DNA of 64,000 bases. It comes from Anaerolineales bacterium UBA2395 (lineage in GTDB: Bacteria > Chloroflexota > Anaerolineae > Anaerolineales > Villigracilaceae). This document shows, one piece after another, positions 43,406 through 52,193 of the stretch. The DNA lies in NCBI GenBank assembly GCA_002343775.1, contig DDSH01000016.1, positions 69,587 through 133,586 on the forward strand. Reading direction: 5' to 3'. Each line of letters opens with the position of its first letter. The first letter of the stretch is position 1. A program made the position numbers and the translations under genes. Below the pieces are notes generated by a model. That model was given only the letters and a program-made list of their open reading frames with translations, ran no database searches and had not been told where the DNA came from.

Positions 43406-45829
43406 ATGAAGAAACTCCGCCTCGTTCTTGGACTTTGGCTGATCCTGTCCATTTCGGCTTGTTCTGTGCTGGAGAATATCCCCGCCATCCCCCCCGGCTG
43501 GACGGTGACTCCCAGCCAATCACCCACTCCCGAAGCGACGTTCACCCCAACGGTCTCGCCGACCCCGCAGATCACGGCGCGCGTCGGCGTGGGAGACCTC
43601 GCGCTCCTGAACGGCGACTACGACTCCGCATTGCTGCAATATCAAACCGTCCTGCAAGATTCGCCCGATCCGCTTTTGAGGGCGGCAGCAAAGTGGGGCG
43701 AAGCCAGAATTTACTACGCGCAAGGACGTTTCAACGAAACCCTGACGGCGCTGCAAACGCTCATCAACGAATACCCTCAGTCACCGCAATTCCCGCAAGC
43801 CTACTTCCTGCAGGGATTTGTCCATTACCGGCTGGAGAATTACTCCGCCGCCGCCGCTTCCTGGCAAACCTATCTCACCTTGCGCCCGGGCTATCTGGAT
43901 GCCTATGTGCAGGAATTGCGCGGCGACGCGCTCTTTAGCGCGGGTAACTACGCCGAGGCATTGCCCGCCTATACGGCGGCGATCCAAGCCCCGGCTCTCG
44001 GCGACGATGTGCTTCTCGACCTCAAGGTGGCAGGTACACAGACGAAGCTCGGCAATTACGACACGGCGCTGGCGTTATACGACGGCATCATCGCGCGCGC
44101 GCCGAACGATTACATCAAGGCTCAGGCGATGTACGAAGCCGGGTTGGTGAATCAACTACAAGGTCAGAATGAAGCGGCGGTCGAGAAGTTCCGATTCGCC
44201 GTGGAAAACTATCCGCTTTCCTATTATGCCTATCTCAGTCTCGTGGCGTTGTTGGACGCGGGCGGAACCGTGAGCGAACTGGATCGCGGCTTGGTGGATT
44301 ATTTTGCCGGGCAATACGCTGTTGCCATTGCCGCATTCGACCGCTACCTGCAAACCAACCCGCCGGAAAACAACGGGACGGCATACTACTATCGCGCGCT
44401 GTCTAAACGCAGTTTGAGCCAGTATGACGAAGCCCTGCTGGATTACGATACCTTCATTGGGAATTTTTCGGCGCACCCCAGTTGGGGTGATGCCTGGGGC
44501 GAGAGGGCGTTCATCCTGTGGTCGCAAAAGGGAGAATACACCCGAGCCGCCGAAACACTGTTGGAGTTCGTGCGCATTTCCCCTGCCAATTCGCTCGCCG
44601 CAGAGTATCTGATGAGCGCAGCACGCATTTACGAACGCGATGCGCAATACGACAAAGCCATTGAAACCTGGTCGCGCGTCCTCATTGAATACCCAGGTTC
44701 ACAATCCTCCTCGTACGCTGCTTTTTTGATCGGCGTGGTGGAATACCGGCGTGGAAATTTCCAGCCAGCACTGGAGGCATTTACGCGCAGTCTGGCGCTT
44801 TCCACTTCACCCAGTGACCGCACACGCGCCATGTTGTGGATGGGAAAGTCGCAGGAAAAACTGGGCGATATGAATGCTGCCGCCAACATCTGGCGCGAAG
44901 GGCAGAACCTCAACCCAGGCGGATATTACAGCGAACGCATACGCGACCTGTTGATGGAACGTGCGCCTTTTGAGGTGTCCGCTTCCACCAACCTGACGGT
45001 GGATCTCGCACAGGAACGTAACGACGCCGACGCATGGATGCGCCTGACCTTCAGCCTTGGCGACGATGTGGACCTGAACAATCTCGGTCCGCTCGCAGCA
45101 GATTTGCGTGTGATCCGTGGCAGGGAATATTGGGATTTGGGCTTGTTTGAAAAAGCAAGGCTCGAATTTGAAAATCTACGCACCGAGTTGGCAACTGCCA
45201 ACGACGCCGTTGGCAGTTACCGGCTCGCCAATTACCTGTTGGATCTGGGTTTATACCGCACATCCATCTTCGCCGCCCGCCAGGTGTTGACCATTGCCGG
45301 GCTGGACGAACACGCCGAGTCCATGATGGCGCCTGCCTATTTCAGTCACATCCGTTATGGGTTGTATTATCCGGATCTTGTCATTCCCGAAGCGCAGAAG
45401 AACGGCTTCGACCCATTGTTCGTGTACAGTGTCATCCGGCAGGAAAGTCTCTTCGAGGGCTTCGTCAGTTCGAGCGCGGGCGCCCGCGGGCTGATGCAGG
45501 TGATTCCCACCACGGGTGCGCAGATTGCATCTGAACTTGGCAAGCCCATCGGATACAGCGCGGACGACCTGTACCGCCCCTACGTCAGTGTGATGTTCGG
45601 GACGTATTACCTCAACAAGAACCGCAGCCTCTTCAACGGCGATCCCTACGCCATGCTGGCAGCTTACAACGGCGGACCAGGCAACGCCCTGCAATGGAAG
45701 GAACTCTCCGGCAACGACCCCGACTTGTTCCTTGAAAGCGTGCGCTTCGAAGAAACGCGCAATTACATCCGAAACATTTATGAGATCTTTGTGATCTATA
45801 GAAGACTTTATGGGACGGGCGAACAATAG
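43406..45829 (+). CDS. TPR lipoprotein with C-terminal lytic transglycosylase (SLT) domain
   Basis: 807 residues. Lipobox ILSISACSV, a TP-rich linker, about 560 residues of helical TPR-like repeats (for example NGDYDSALLQYQTVLQDSP, YDKAIETWSRVLIEYPGSQ), and an SLT domain near residue 660: FDPLFVYSVIRQESLFEGF with the catalytic glutamate, SSAGARGLMQVIP, MLAAYNGGPGN. This is the Slt70-like layout: a helical ring with a C-terminal enzyme cutting peptidoglycan glycan strands. It is outside the cell and lipid-anchored. It is a single gene with a terminator after it. Confidence 0.93.
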   Translation: MKKLRLVLGLWLILSISACSVLENIPAIPPGWTVTPSQSPTPEATFTPTVSPTPQITARVGVGDLALLNGDYDSALLQYQTVLQDSPDPLLRAAAKWGEARIYYAQGRFNETLTALQTLINEYPQSPQFPQAYFLQGFVHYRLENYSAAAASWQTYLTLRPGYLDAYVQELRGDALFSAGNYAEALPAYTAAIQAPALGDDVLLDLKVAGTQTKLGNYDTALALYDGIIARAPNDYIKAQAMYEAGLVNQLQGQNEAAVEKFRFAVENYPLSYYAYLSLVALLDAGGTVSELDRGLVDYFAGQYAVAIAAFDRYLQTNPPENNGTAYYYRALSKRSLSQYDEALLDYDTFIGNFSAHPSWGDAWGERAFILWSQKGEYTRAAETLLEFVRISPANSLAAEYLMSAARIYERDAQYDKAIETWSRVLIEYPGSQSSSYAAFLIGVVEYRRGNFQPALEAFTRSLALSTSPSDRTRAMLWMGKSQEKLGDMNAAANIWREGQNLNPGGYYSERIRDLLMERAPFEVSASTNLTVDLAQERNDADAWMRLTFSLGDDVDLNNLGPLAADLRVIRGREYWDLGLFEKARLEFENLRTELATANDAVGSYRLANYLLDLGLYRTSIFAARQVLTIAGLDEHAESMMAPAYFSHIRYGLYYPDLVIPEAQKNGFDPLFVYSVIRQESLFEGFVSSSAGARGLMQVIPTTGAQIASELGKPIGYSADDLYRPYVSVMFGTYYLNKNRSLFNGDPYAMLAAYNGGPGNALQWKELSGNDPDLFLESVRFEETRNYIRNIYEIFVIYRRLYGTGEQ

Positions 45830-45905
45830 ATCGCACGTACCCGATAACGCCACCCTTGGGCTCCTGAAGTCCGTCTTCAGGGATTCAAATAACAAAAATT
45901 GAATC

Positions 45906-45958
45906 AAAAAAGGCACGGGCTTGCCCTCCAATAGAACAGGGACAAATCCGTGCCTTTT
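45906..45958. terminator. Bidirectional terminator with nested stem
   Basis: AAAAGGCACGG and CCGTGCCTTTT flank an inner pair CCCT/AGGG. It lies between convergent genes at 45829 and 45973. Another small hairpin CCTGAAG/CTTCAGG is at 45863-45881. Confidence 0.85.
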
Positions 45959-45972
45959 CGGTTTAAGAACGT

Positions 45973-46281
45973 TTAGTCCATGTGCGCCACAATGCGCTGA
46001 TGCGCGGTCTGGGCGTCCATATCTAAGATCGAAACCAATTTATCACGTCCGTTTTCCCCCGCCACAATTTCAATACGAGACTTGGGCACACCCAACACTT
46101 CGGAAAGATACGCGATCAATTCCGAGTTTCCATCGTCATCGTCCGGATTGGCGGCAATATGCACCTTGACCGTCCCATCATTCATCACACCGACGATCTG
46201 ATTACGGCTTGCGCGCGGAGTGATACGCAGCGCCAACGCTGATCCGCGCTTGCCATCATGAAGGACATATTTTCTTGTCAT
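45973..46281 (-). CDS. DUF167 (YggU) family protein
   Basis: 102 residues with the family pattern: ALRITPRASRNQIVGVMNDGTVKVHI, NSELIAYLSEVLGVPKSRIEIVAGE, and the ending RDKLVSI. A short tail follows. YggU-type proteins are small and of unknown function. It lies 11 bases after yggT on the minus strand, completing the known yggS-yggT-yggU run. Confidence 0.88.
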   Translation of the reverse strand: MTRKYVLHDGKRGSALALRITPRASRNQIVGVMNDGTVKVHIAANPDDDDGNSELIAYLSEVLGVPKSRIEIVAGENGRDKLVSILDMDAQTAHQRIVAHMD

Positions 46282-46292
46282 GGATCACCTCG

Positions 46293-46556
46293 TTACATGG
46301 ATTGAAGAATGACGATCATCACCCGCGCCAACAGGTCAACCGCCAGGATGAGTACCAATGGGCTGAAATCGAGCCCGCCTGCGTTCGGCATCAGATTACG
46401 GATCGGGTTCAGGAAGGGGGAAACGATCCTATCCAGCGCTTCGCGGATCGGGTGATAGGGTGAAAGGAAGAACGAAAGCAACGAGGAAGCGACCACAACC
46501 CAAATAAAGGTCTGGGAAATCACCCGCACAAACAAAATCAAAAAATCAACACTCAT
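46293..46556 (-). CDS. yggT: YggT family membrane protein
   Basis: 87 residues, two hydrophobic helices. Conserved middle: PYHPIREALDRIVSPFLNPIRNLMP, then GGLDFSPLVLILAVDLLARV. The family (YlmG in firmicutes) is tied to cell division or envelope stability. Its ATG overlaps the stop of yggS by four bases. No sepF gene stands between yggS and yggT, unlike many firmicutes. Confidence 0.92.
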   Translation of the reverse strand: MSVDFLILFVRVISQTFIWVVVASSLLSFFLSPYHPIREALDRIVSPFLNPIRNLMPNAGGLDFSPLVLILAVDLLARVMIVILQSM

Positions 46557-47293
46557 TCCGTCTCCGTTTTGTAATGTCTGGGACCCACGATCGCCGTCCC
46601 AACTCGTACGAATGTGGCACCCTCTTCCACCGCCACTTCATAATCTGTACTTGTTCCCATCGAAAGTTCCGTAAAATCCGCCTGCGGGAATTGATCCGAA
46701 AGGAACTCCTGCAAGCGTTTCAACGTTTGGAAGAACGGACGCGAAAATTCCGCCGACTCACCCAGCGGCGGCATGGACATCAACCCGCGCACCCGCAAAT
46801 TCGGTAGCGAGAGAACATCCGCCACCTCTGCCAGCAACCCCTGCCAACGCGACTCGTCCGAAGCCTGCCATCCGCTTTTGCTTTCCTCGCCGCCTATATT
46901 GAACTCCAACAGCACGGGCAGCGTCCTGCCGGCTTCACCAGCAAAACGATCCAGCCGCCGCGCAAGTTTCAGGCTGTCAAGGGAATGCATGAAGTTAAAG
47001 TTCGCAGCCACCAGCCCCGCCTTGCGGCTTTGCACGTGACCGATCATGTGCCATTCTACCGCAGAAAAATCCCGCATAGATTGAATTTTCATAACGCCTT
47101 CTTCGGCGTAGTTCTCTCCCAAAATGGCGGCACCCGCTTCAACGGCAGCCCGTGCCACCTCCACAGGCTGCGCCTTCGTCACCACCACCAACTTGACCGA
47201 CTCAGGACTCCGCCCCGCCCGTTTCGCCGCCGATGCAATGACATCCAGCGTCGCCAGATACCGTTCCCGGATGGATACAGATAATTCACTCAT
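46553..47293 (-). CDS. yggS: Pyridoxal phosphate homeostasis protein YggS
   Basis: 246 residues, alanine-racemase-like barrel. Motifs: KLVVVTKAQPVE with the PLP lysine, ILGENYAEEGVMK, EWHMIGHVQSRKAG, LLEFNIGGEESKSG, and FTELSMGTSTDYEVAVEEG. It binds PLP and keeps its free level in balance. A TAAAAT box lies 6 bases before the ATG and no ribosome site is seen, so the mRNA may be leaderless. It heads the yggS-yggT-DUF167 unit, 87 bases after pgeF. Confidence 0.94.
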   Translation of the reverse strand: MSELSVSIRERYLATLDVIASAAKRAGRSPESVKLVVVTKAQPVEVARAAVEAGAAILGENYAEEGVMKIQSMRDFSAVEWHMIGHVQSRKAGLVAANFNFMHSLDSLKLARRLDRFAGEAGRTLPVLLEFNIGGEESKSGWQASDESRWQGLLAEVADVLSLPNLRVRGLMSMPPLGESAEFSRPFFQTLKRLQEFLSDQFPQADFTELSMGTSTDYEVAVEEGATFVRVGTAIVGPRHYKTETE

Positions 47294-47380
47294 GACTTAA
47301 TTTTACACCGCCTCAGTCGAGACCCGAAGCCTGCGCCCGTCACCCCAGATTTGCACCTCACCGACAATTTTCCACAATAC

Positions 47381-48160
47381 TTATGTCAGCGCGATCAACG
47401 CCCCAAAGCGCCCGGTCTTGCCTTTCTCGGCACGATGCGAATACCAATCTTCCAGGTGGCTGGCGGTACACAGCCCTGATACTTGAATCTGCTCCACGCC
47501 CATCTTCTGCAATTGAATGACGTTCGCTGCCCACAGGTCAAGAAAGATTCTTCCATCCCGCGTTTGCAGCACACGCTCTGAATCACCGCCATATTTTACG
47601 CGGAACTGATCTGCCACATCCTCGCCCACCTCGTAATGCTCCACGCTGATGGACGGACCGATACCCACAACCACATCCGCCGGATCGGAACCGTAGCGCT
47701 CCTGCATCCCGCGAACAGACGCTTCTGCCACCCCTTTGACGGTTCCCATCCATCCGGCATGGGCAATACCGACAACTCCCTTTTGGGGGTCATGAAAGAG
47801 CAGTGGCACACAGTCTGCGAAGCGCATGAAGAGCGAGACCTCGGGATTGTCGGTGAAGAGAATATCCGCCTTGTGCGGGTGCTCTTCGAGCGGGCGGGGG
47901 CTGTCAGCGTAGATAATGTCTGTGCCGTGAACCAGCCATGCGTCGTGGATCGAAGCGGGGCTGCGTCCAAGCGCTTCGAACGCGCGGATTCGGTTCGCCG
48001 CCACGCGGGCTGGGTCATCCCCCACTGAAATGCTGAGATTCAACGAATTCCACGGCGCCGGGCTGACACCGCCATGACGCGTGAAAACCGCAGTGAGTAC
48101 GTTCTTCGGAAAAATATCGAACTGGTAGTAACGCAGCTCACTCTGTTCGTGAAAGAGCAT
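47381..48160 (-). CDS. pgeF: Purine nucleoside phosphorylase/polyphenol oxidase family protein (PgeF, YfiH/YlmD)
   Basis: 259 residues. Metal-site motifs: VFTRHGGVSPAPWNSLNLS, RFADCVPLLFHDPQKG, VGIAHAGWMGTVKGV, GPSISVEHYEVGEDV. The family phosphorolyses purine nucleosides and was also linked to peptidoglycan editing. ATG 48160 overlaps the stop of the upstream gene (TAATG). Its place before yggS matches ylmD-ylmE order in firmicutes. Confidence 0.9.
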   Translation of the reverse strand: MLFHEQSELRYYQFDIFPKNVLTAVFTRHGGVSPAPWNSLNLSISVGDDPARVAANRIRAFEALGRSPASIHDAWLVHGTDIIYADSPRPLEEHPHKADILFTDNPEVSLFMRFADCVPLLFHDPQKGVVGIAHAGWMGTVKGVAEASVRGMQERYGSDPADVVVGIGPSISVEHYEVGEDVADQFRVKYGGDSERVLQTRDGRIFLDLWAANVIQLQKMGVEQIQVSGLCTASHLEDWYSHRAEKGKTGRFGALIALT

Positions 48161-49170
48161 TATTCCGAACCCTGGTTGACCGCAAATTTTTTGACGTAGT
48201 ACTGGCGGGTTTCGCTCATGGATTCTTCGATGTTGGGGTAGGCGAACCATGCTGTGGCAATGCCAAAGAGTGCGCCGGTTAGGACGCGCAAGAAGGGTGT
48301 ACTTTCACGATACGGGACAAGGGTGGAAAGCCATTCCCAATCGAACTGGCTGAAGAGCTGCGAAAAACCGTCCAAACCAATGGGACCGAGGCCGATCAGG
48401 ATCCAGAGCATCCAATGGAGCGATTTGAAGCGCCTGCCGGTTAGCCCGAATGTGACGCCGAACAGGAGAATGGCGGCATAAATGGCGATATCGCGTTCGC
48501 ACAATGCGACCTTGTAACCGACCGTTTCATTGCCAATGTAGTTGCGCGCATCGAAGCGGGTAAAGCTATACGGGTCGTCGAGGTTGACAATGCCTGAGAC
48601 CTCCTCGAAGGTTTTGTAGCCGAGCACCCCCGCCTCTGCCAGCGGATAGAAGGGCTGTTCGCCGAACAGGAAAAACGAACGGAAGGCGAATTGATGACAA
48701 AGCGGCTTGTACATGCGGTAGATGATGTTGGCGGGTAACTCCGCGCCCAGCTTCATCAGTGTCGGCGCGAGAAGCGGCAAACCGACGTAGAACAGCATGA
48801 ACAGGTTCAAAATCAATAAGTATTTCCTGGCGATCCAAAACGAGACGCGGTCTCCAGTGGTCACGTTTTTTCCTTTCTTTACTCGTTGTTTGTAAATGGG
48901 ATCATCCAGCTTCTCGAGCTGGTTCTTGCGGTCGGATGCCGCCCCGAGTGTCATCTGCAGTGTTTGGCGGGTGATGGGCGCTTTCAGGCTGTACGGACCC
49001 ACCTCTACCACGGGAATGATCGTTCCAAATTTTGCGACGAGCGCGGCATCGGCATCAATGTCCACTTCCACCAGGCGGTGGGGGTACTGTGTTTTGAGTT
49101 CGTTCAACTCCGCCTTGACCTCGTCGCAGAGTTTGCATTCCTTGCGGGTATAAAGGGTGACATTTAGCAT
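48160..49170 (-). CDS. Glutaredoxin-like domain fused to DUF2085 membrane protein
   Basis: 336 residues. Residues 1-80 are a thioredoxin-fold, glutaredoxin-like unit (DUF836 type) with Cys12-Lys-Leu-Cys15 in TRKECKLCDEVK. After a charged linker, residues 110-320 hold about five hydrophobic helices with DUF2085 marks: YKPLCHQFAFRSFFLFGEQPF, VALCERDIAIYAAILLFG and a third block LGPIGLDGFSQLF. The family CHQ, CERD cysteines could form a redox or metal site. The two parts are usually separate genes. ccdA lies 92 bases upstream on the same strand, which fits electron transfer across the membrane. Activity not known. Confidence 0.85.
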   Translation of the reverse strand: MLNVTLYTRKECKLCDEVKAELNELKTQYPHRLVEVDIDADAALVAKFGTIIPVVEVGPYSLKAPITRQTLQMTLGAASDRKNQLEKLDDPIYKQRVKKGKNVTTGDRVSFWIARKYLLILNLFMLFYVGLPLLAPTLMKLGAELPANIIYRMYKPLCHQFAFRSFFLFGEQPFYPLAEAGVLGYKTFEEVSGIVNLDDPYSFTRFDARNYIGNETVGYKVALCERDIAIYAAILLFGVTFGLTGRRFKSLHWMLWILIGLGPIGLDGFSQLFSQFDWEWLSTLVPYRESTPFLRVLTGALFGIATAWFAYPNIEESMSETRQYYVKKFAVNQGSE

Positions 49171-49199
49171 TAGGGCATCCTATCTGTATTGAAAATCAC

Positions 49200-49232
49200 A
49201 GGTGACAGTCGCACATGGGAGGACTGTCACCT
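49200..49232 (-). repeat. Perfect inverted repeat between ccdA and the fusion gene
   Basis: AGGTGACAGTC and GACTGTCACCT over 11 bases with an 11-base loop. No T-run on the minus strand. Similar GTGAC/GTCAC arms occur in the tnaA terminator. Confidence 0.6.
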
Positions 49233-49262
49233 TGACGATTGATGAGACGTTTAAAAGCGGGT

Positions 49263-49985
49263 TTACAAACCGAAGTCGATCCAGAAGAACTGTCCCTGTT
49301 GGGCGATGAGTTCGAAGGTGCCAGTGAACAGCAAGACACCGACAATGACCAGAATGACTCCCATGCCAATCTCGACATAGCGCATCACTTTATTATATCG
49401 GCGCAGGATGGTCGTGACCCAGCCAATGCCGAGGGCGGCAAGCAGGAAGGGAATCGCAAGCCCCGCCGAATAGGAGGACAGCAACGTTGCACCTTGCGAA
49501 ACCGATCCGCCGTTGACAGCCAGCGTGAGGATCGCACCAAGGACAGGTCCCACACAGGGAGACCATCCCGCCGAGAAGAAGACGCCCATCATCGCGGAGG
49601 AAACGTATCCCAATTTCGGGTCGGGAGCCTGCTGCACACGTGTGTCATACGCCAAAAAGGGGATGTGAAACACACCGATCATGTGCAAGCCGAAGATGAC
49701 CACGACCACCCCACCGATCTTCGCCAGCCAATAGCGCAGGTCGTAGAGCAGCCCGCCAGCAAAAGAAGCAGCCACGCCGAGCAGTACAAAAACAATGCTG
49801 AAGCCAAGCACGAACGCCAGTCCATGCGAGAACGTGAGCCAGCGGCTGGGCTGCCCGCCTTCGCGGGCCGAGATCCCGCCAAGGTAACCGACATACGCCG
49901 GAACCAGCGAGAACACGCACGGGGATAAAAAGGATGCCAAACCTGCCAAAAAAGCCAGCCAGACGGTAATTTGGGAAATATCCAT
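49263..49985 (-). CDS. ccdA: Cytochrome c biogenesis protein CcdA-type thiol transporter
   Basis: 240 residues, six hydrophobic helices. The two functional cysteines lie in FLSPCVFSLVP (Cys23) and AGWSPCVGPVLG (Cys144). CcdA passes reducing power from cytoplasmic thioredoxin to extracytoplasmic thiol proteins, for cytochrome c or disulfide repair. ATG 49985 follows AGAGAGACTC; the open frame is ten codons longer. The next gene contains a glutaredoxin-like CxxC domain that could be a partner. Confidence 0.92.
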   Translation of the reverse strand: MDISQITVWLAFLAGLASFLSPCVFSLVPAYVGYLGGISAREGGQPSRWLTFSHGLAFVLGFSIVFVLLGVAASFAGGLLYDLRYWLAKIGGVVVVIFGLHMIGVFHIPFLAYDTRVQQAPDPKLGYVSSAMMGVFFSAGWSPCVGPVLGAILTLAVNGGSVSQGATLLSSYSAGLAIPFLLAALGIGWVTTILRRYNKVMRYVEIGMGVILVIVGVLLFTGTFELIAQQGQFFWIDFGL

Positions 49986-50046
49986 TGAGTCTCTCTTGAA
50001 AAAATGATGCGACAACCGGCATTCAATGCCCGCTGCCTTGTGAAAG

Positions 50047-51216
50047 TTAAAGGAACTTCGTTTCTTCCGAGGTCACGATCGTCCCATGGTCGGGGAGCGA
50101 ACGACGATCTTCACCCTGCATAAGGGTGACATAGGGCGTCGTCCAGCGGAAAATCCACTTGGACTCTTCCGGTGTGACATTGATGCAGCCGTGCGAACGG
50201 CGCTCACCAAAAGCGTTATGCCAGAACGTACCGTGAATGGCAATTCCCTCTCCACTGATGAAGGTACACCACGGCACGGCGGGTGTGGAATATCCCGAAC
50301 CGTCCGAACCGGCGGTCATGTTCTTGGAGACGATCTTCCAATGGGTGAACAACGTCCCTGCCGGTGTGGAGTAATCGACCGGAAGCCCGGTGGAAGGGTC
50401 AAGGTACTTCAATCCACTGGCGATGCGGCAGAAGAAAACCTCGCGTCCCGCCTCGAAACAGGAAAGGGTCTGATAATCCAGGTCCACCTTTATGGTCTTT
50501 TCGTTCGGGTCCACATCCGGGCTGATGGGGGCGACATCCGCCTCGGTCAGGATCTTGAACGCCGCGCCATCGCCCCAAAAGAATTCGCCATACGCGCCAT
50601 AACCGTAACCGCGCCCGTTGGCGTCTTCATTCCAGCGATATTCCGGGAAGCCGCTGCTGGTGCGTACCTGATCGATCCAGACCACCTGCCCGTAATACAA
50701 ACGCGGCGGGAAGCGGTATTCGATCAAGTCCTGCATCCACGGCGAAGCGACCACGCCTTCGTGAGCCAAGTCCACATAGGGAACGGTTACCTCCGCCCAG
50801 AAGCCCTGACCATTGGGCAGTTCGGTCACCGGTGTATTCGGCTGGTTGCGTGTCGGCTGAAGCATCGAACTGTAAATGTAGCCTTGCGGCGTCTCTACAT
50901 AGCGCTGGTTGGAAAGCCCGCCCACCACATTGCCGATCACCTCACGCCCCCACTCCACCAGCGTATCTGCACCCACTGTCCCAAGCGAGCTATTCAGCCC
51001 GGGGTCGTTGGTGGGGCGATTTCGGATGTCCACATCCGGCACCACCACACGCCCGATGATCTCGCTGCCGGGGAACTGCGGCAGGCGCTTTGGAGAGGAA
51101 AACGCCTCCAAAACAGCGTCATAGTCGTTCGGTCGAAACGGGTTCAACGCCAAAGCCCCCAAGCCAAGCCCGGAAATCTTTAGAAAATCACGGCGGGAAA
51201 TAGGTCGTCTCATCAA
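50047..51216 (-). CDS. L,D-transpeptidase (YkuD) with Tat signal
   Basis: 389 residues. A twin-arginine signal (RRPISRRDFLKISGLGLGALAL) is followed by a wall-binding SH3-like part (VVVPDVDIRNRPTNDPG) and the YkuD domain near the end: IAIHGTFWHNAFGERRSHGCINV with catalytic His and Cys. It should cross-link peptidoglycan between diaminopimelate or lysine residues, or attach proteins. Tat export of this enzyme type is unusual but seen in some lineages. AAGGTGAATTG precedes the ATG. Single gene. Confidence 0.92.
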   Translation of the reverse strand: MMRRPISRRDFLKISGLGLGALALNPFRPNDYDAVLEAFSSPKRLPQFPGSEIIGRVVVPDVDIRNRPTNDPGLNSSLGTVGADTLVEWGREVIGNVVGGLSNQRYVETPQGYIYSSMLQPTRNQPNTPVTELPNGQGFWAEVTVPYVDLAHEGVVASPWMQDLIEYRFPPRLYYGQVVWIDQVRTSSGFPEYRWNEDANGRGYGYGAYGEFFWGDGAAFKILTEADVAPISPDVDPNEKTIKVDLDYQTLSCFEAGREVFFCRIASGLKYLDPSTGLPVDYSTPAGTLFTHWKIVSKNMTAGSDGSGYSTPAVPWCTFISGEGIAIHGTFWHNAFGERRSHGCINVTPEESKWIFRWTTPYVTLMQGEDRRSLPDHGTIVTSEETKFL

Positions 51217-51325
51217 TTCACCTTATGGAATAAAATTCGGAGTAAGCATACCTGCAAAGTTTTGGAGCGTCAACCGCGCGGTGAGAAAAAGATTAATTGC
51301 CGCATCTCAATCTTGAAAAGCGCGG

Positions 51326-51982
51326 CTACCCCAAATACGTTTCCAACGCGCGCAAACAACCTGAGCTCAGCTTGTGCCCCACTTCATCCTCGCAATAGGT
51401 AATGGTTGCGCCCGCCTGTTCAAGCAACTCCATCGACGCGCGAGCGCGATCAATGGGCACCATTTCATCCTGCGTGCCATGCGCCACAAAAACATTTTTC
51501 CCGGTCAACGGTTTCCGGGCGATATGATCGTCCAAGCCGGCTGGGACAAACCCCGCCAACACCCCCATCTTGCGGACTCGCTGCGGATACAGCAGACCGA
51601 GCACGTTGGTCATTGCCGCGCCCTGGCTGAATCCCATCACATCGAAATGAATCGCATCCACCTTAACCGCAGCAGAATACTCGTCAATGAGGCGGATCAA
51701 CCCCTCAGCGGCGGGAAAAAGCGTCTCGAGGCTGGGACGCCCGAACGTCGAGGCTTGAGGCGGGCGCCAGGAAAAACCCTGTGGCTCGGCGGCATGTGGC
51801 GCGCGCGGAGCGATGATCCAAAAATCAGCGGGCAGGCGACGTGCAAAGACCCACATCGAATTTTCATCGCCTGTCCAGCCGTGAAGCATCACCAACAGGC
51901 GCGGATTCGCAATCGATGCAGCGCGGACACGCATCGTCCAGCCATTGAATTCGAGGAGTTCGGTGTTAGTCGCGGTTTGCAC
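51326..51982 (-). CDS. Alpha/beta-hydrolase, phospholipase/carboxylesterase family
   Basis: 218 residues. Motifs: LLVMLHGWTGDENSMWVFA (oxyanion), MGFSQGAAMTNVLGL with the nucleophile serine, HGTQDEMVPIDRA with the aspartate, and EDEVGHKLSS with the histidine. This is the Est/YpfH-type carboxylesterase pattern, acting on short acyl esters or lysophospholipids. The ATG lies 17 bases inside the end of the small membrane protein gene, so translation is coupled. It ends a four-gene run with patatin. Confidence 0.88.
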   Translation of the reverse strand: MQTATNTELLEFNGWTMRVRAASIANPRLLVMLHGWTGDENSMWVFARRLPADFWIIAPRAPHAAEPQGFSWRPPQASTFGRPSLETLFPAAEGLIRLIDEYSAAVKVDAIHFDVMGFSQGAAMTNVLGLLYPQRVRKMGVLAGFVPAGLDDHIARKPLTGKNVFVAHGTQDEMVPIDRARASMELLEQAGATITYCEDEVGHKLSSGCLRALETYLG

Positions 51983-52193
51983 GTTTTACGATCCAATCCA
52001 AACCGAATAAGAAAAACAGGATCAAGCCGATGGGCACGGAGGCGCCCAACAGGCAGAGAAACCCGCTGACCGCTGCGCCAAAGCCGTAGATCGCCCAGAT
52101 CAGCCCAAGCCCAACCACGAACAATAAAAACAGCGCCCCAACAGCAATGCGCGCGTTGGTGTCTTTCATATATTTGCGAAGGTCACGGCTCAT
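51966..52193 (-). CDS. Small membrane protein, unknown function
   Basis: 75 residues: a charged N terminus (SRDLRKYMKDTNAR), two hydrophobic helices and a short basic tail (DWIVKRANRD). The ATG shares one base with the patatin stop (TAATG), and its stop lies inside the esterase gene. The tight overlaps on both sides support it. No family was recognised. Confidence 0.65.
   Translation of the reverse strand: MSRDLRKYMKDTNARIAVGALFLLFVVGLGLIWAIYGFGAAVSGFLCLLGASVPIGLILFFLFGLDWIVKRANRD

Noticed and set aside
48160..48250. Longer start of the pgeF gene
   Set aside because: The upstream part overlaps the fusion gene in another frame; the family start is at 48160, which overlaps the previous stop.
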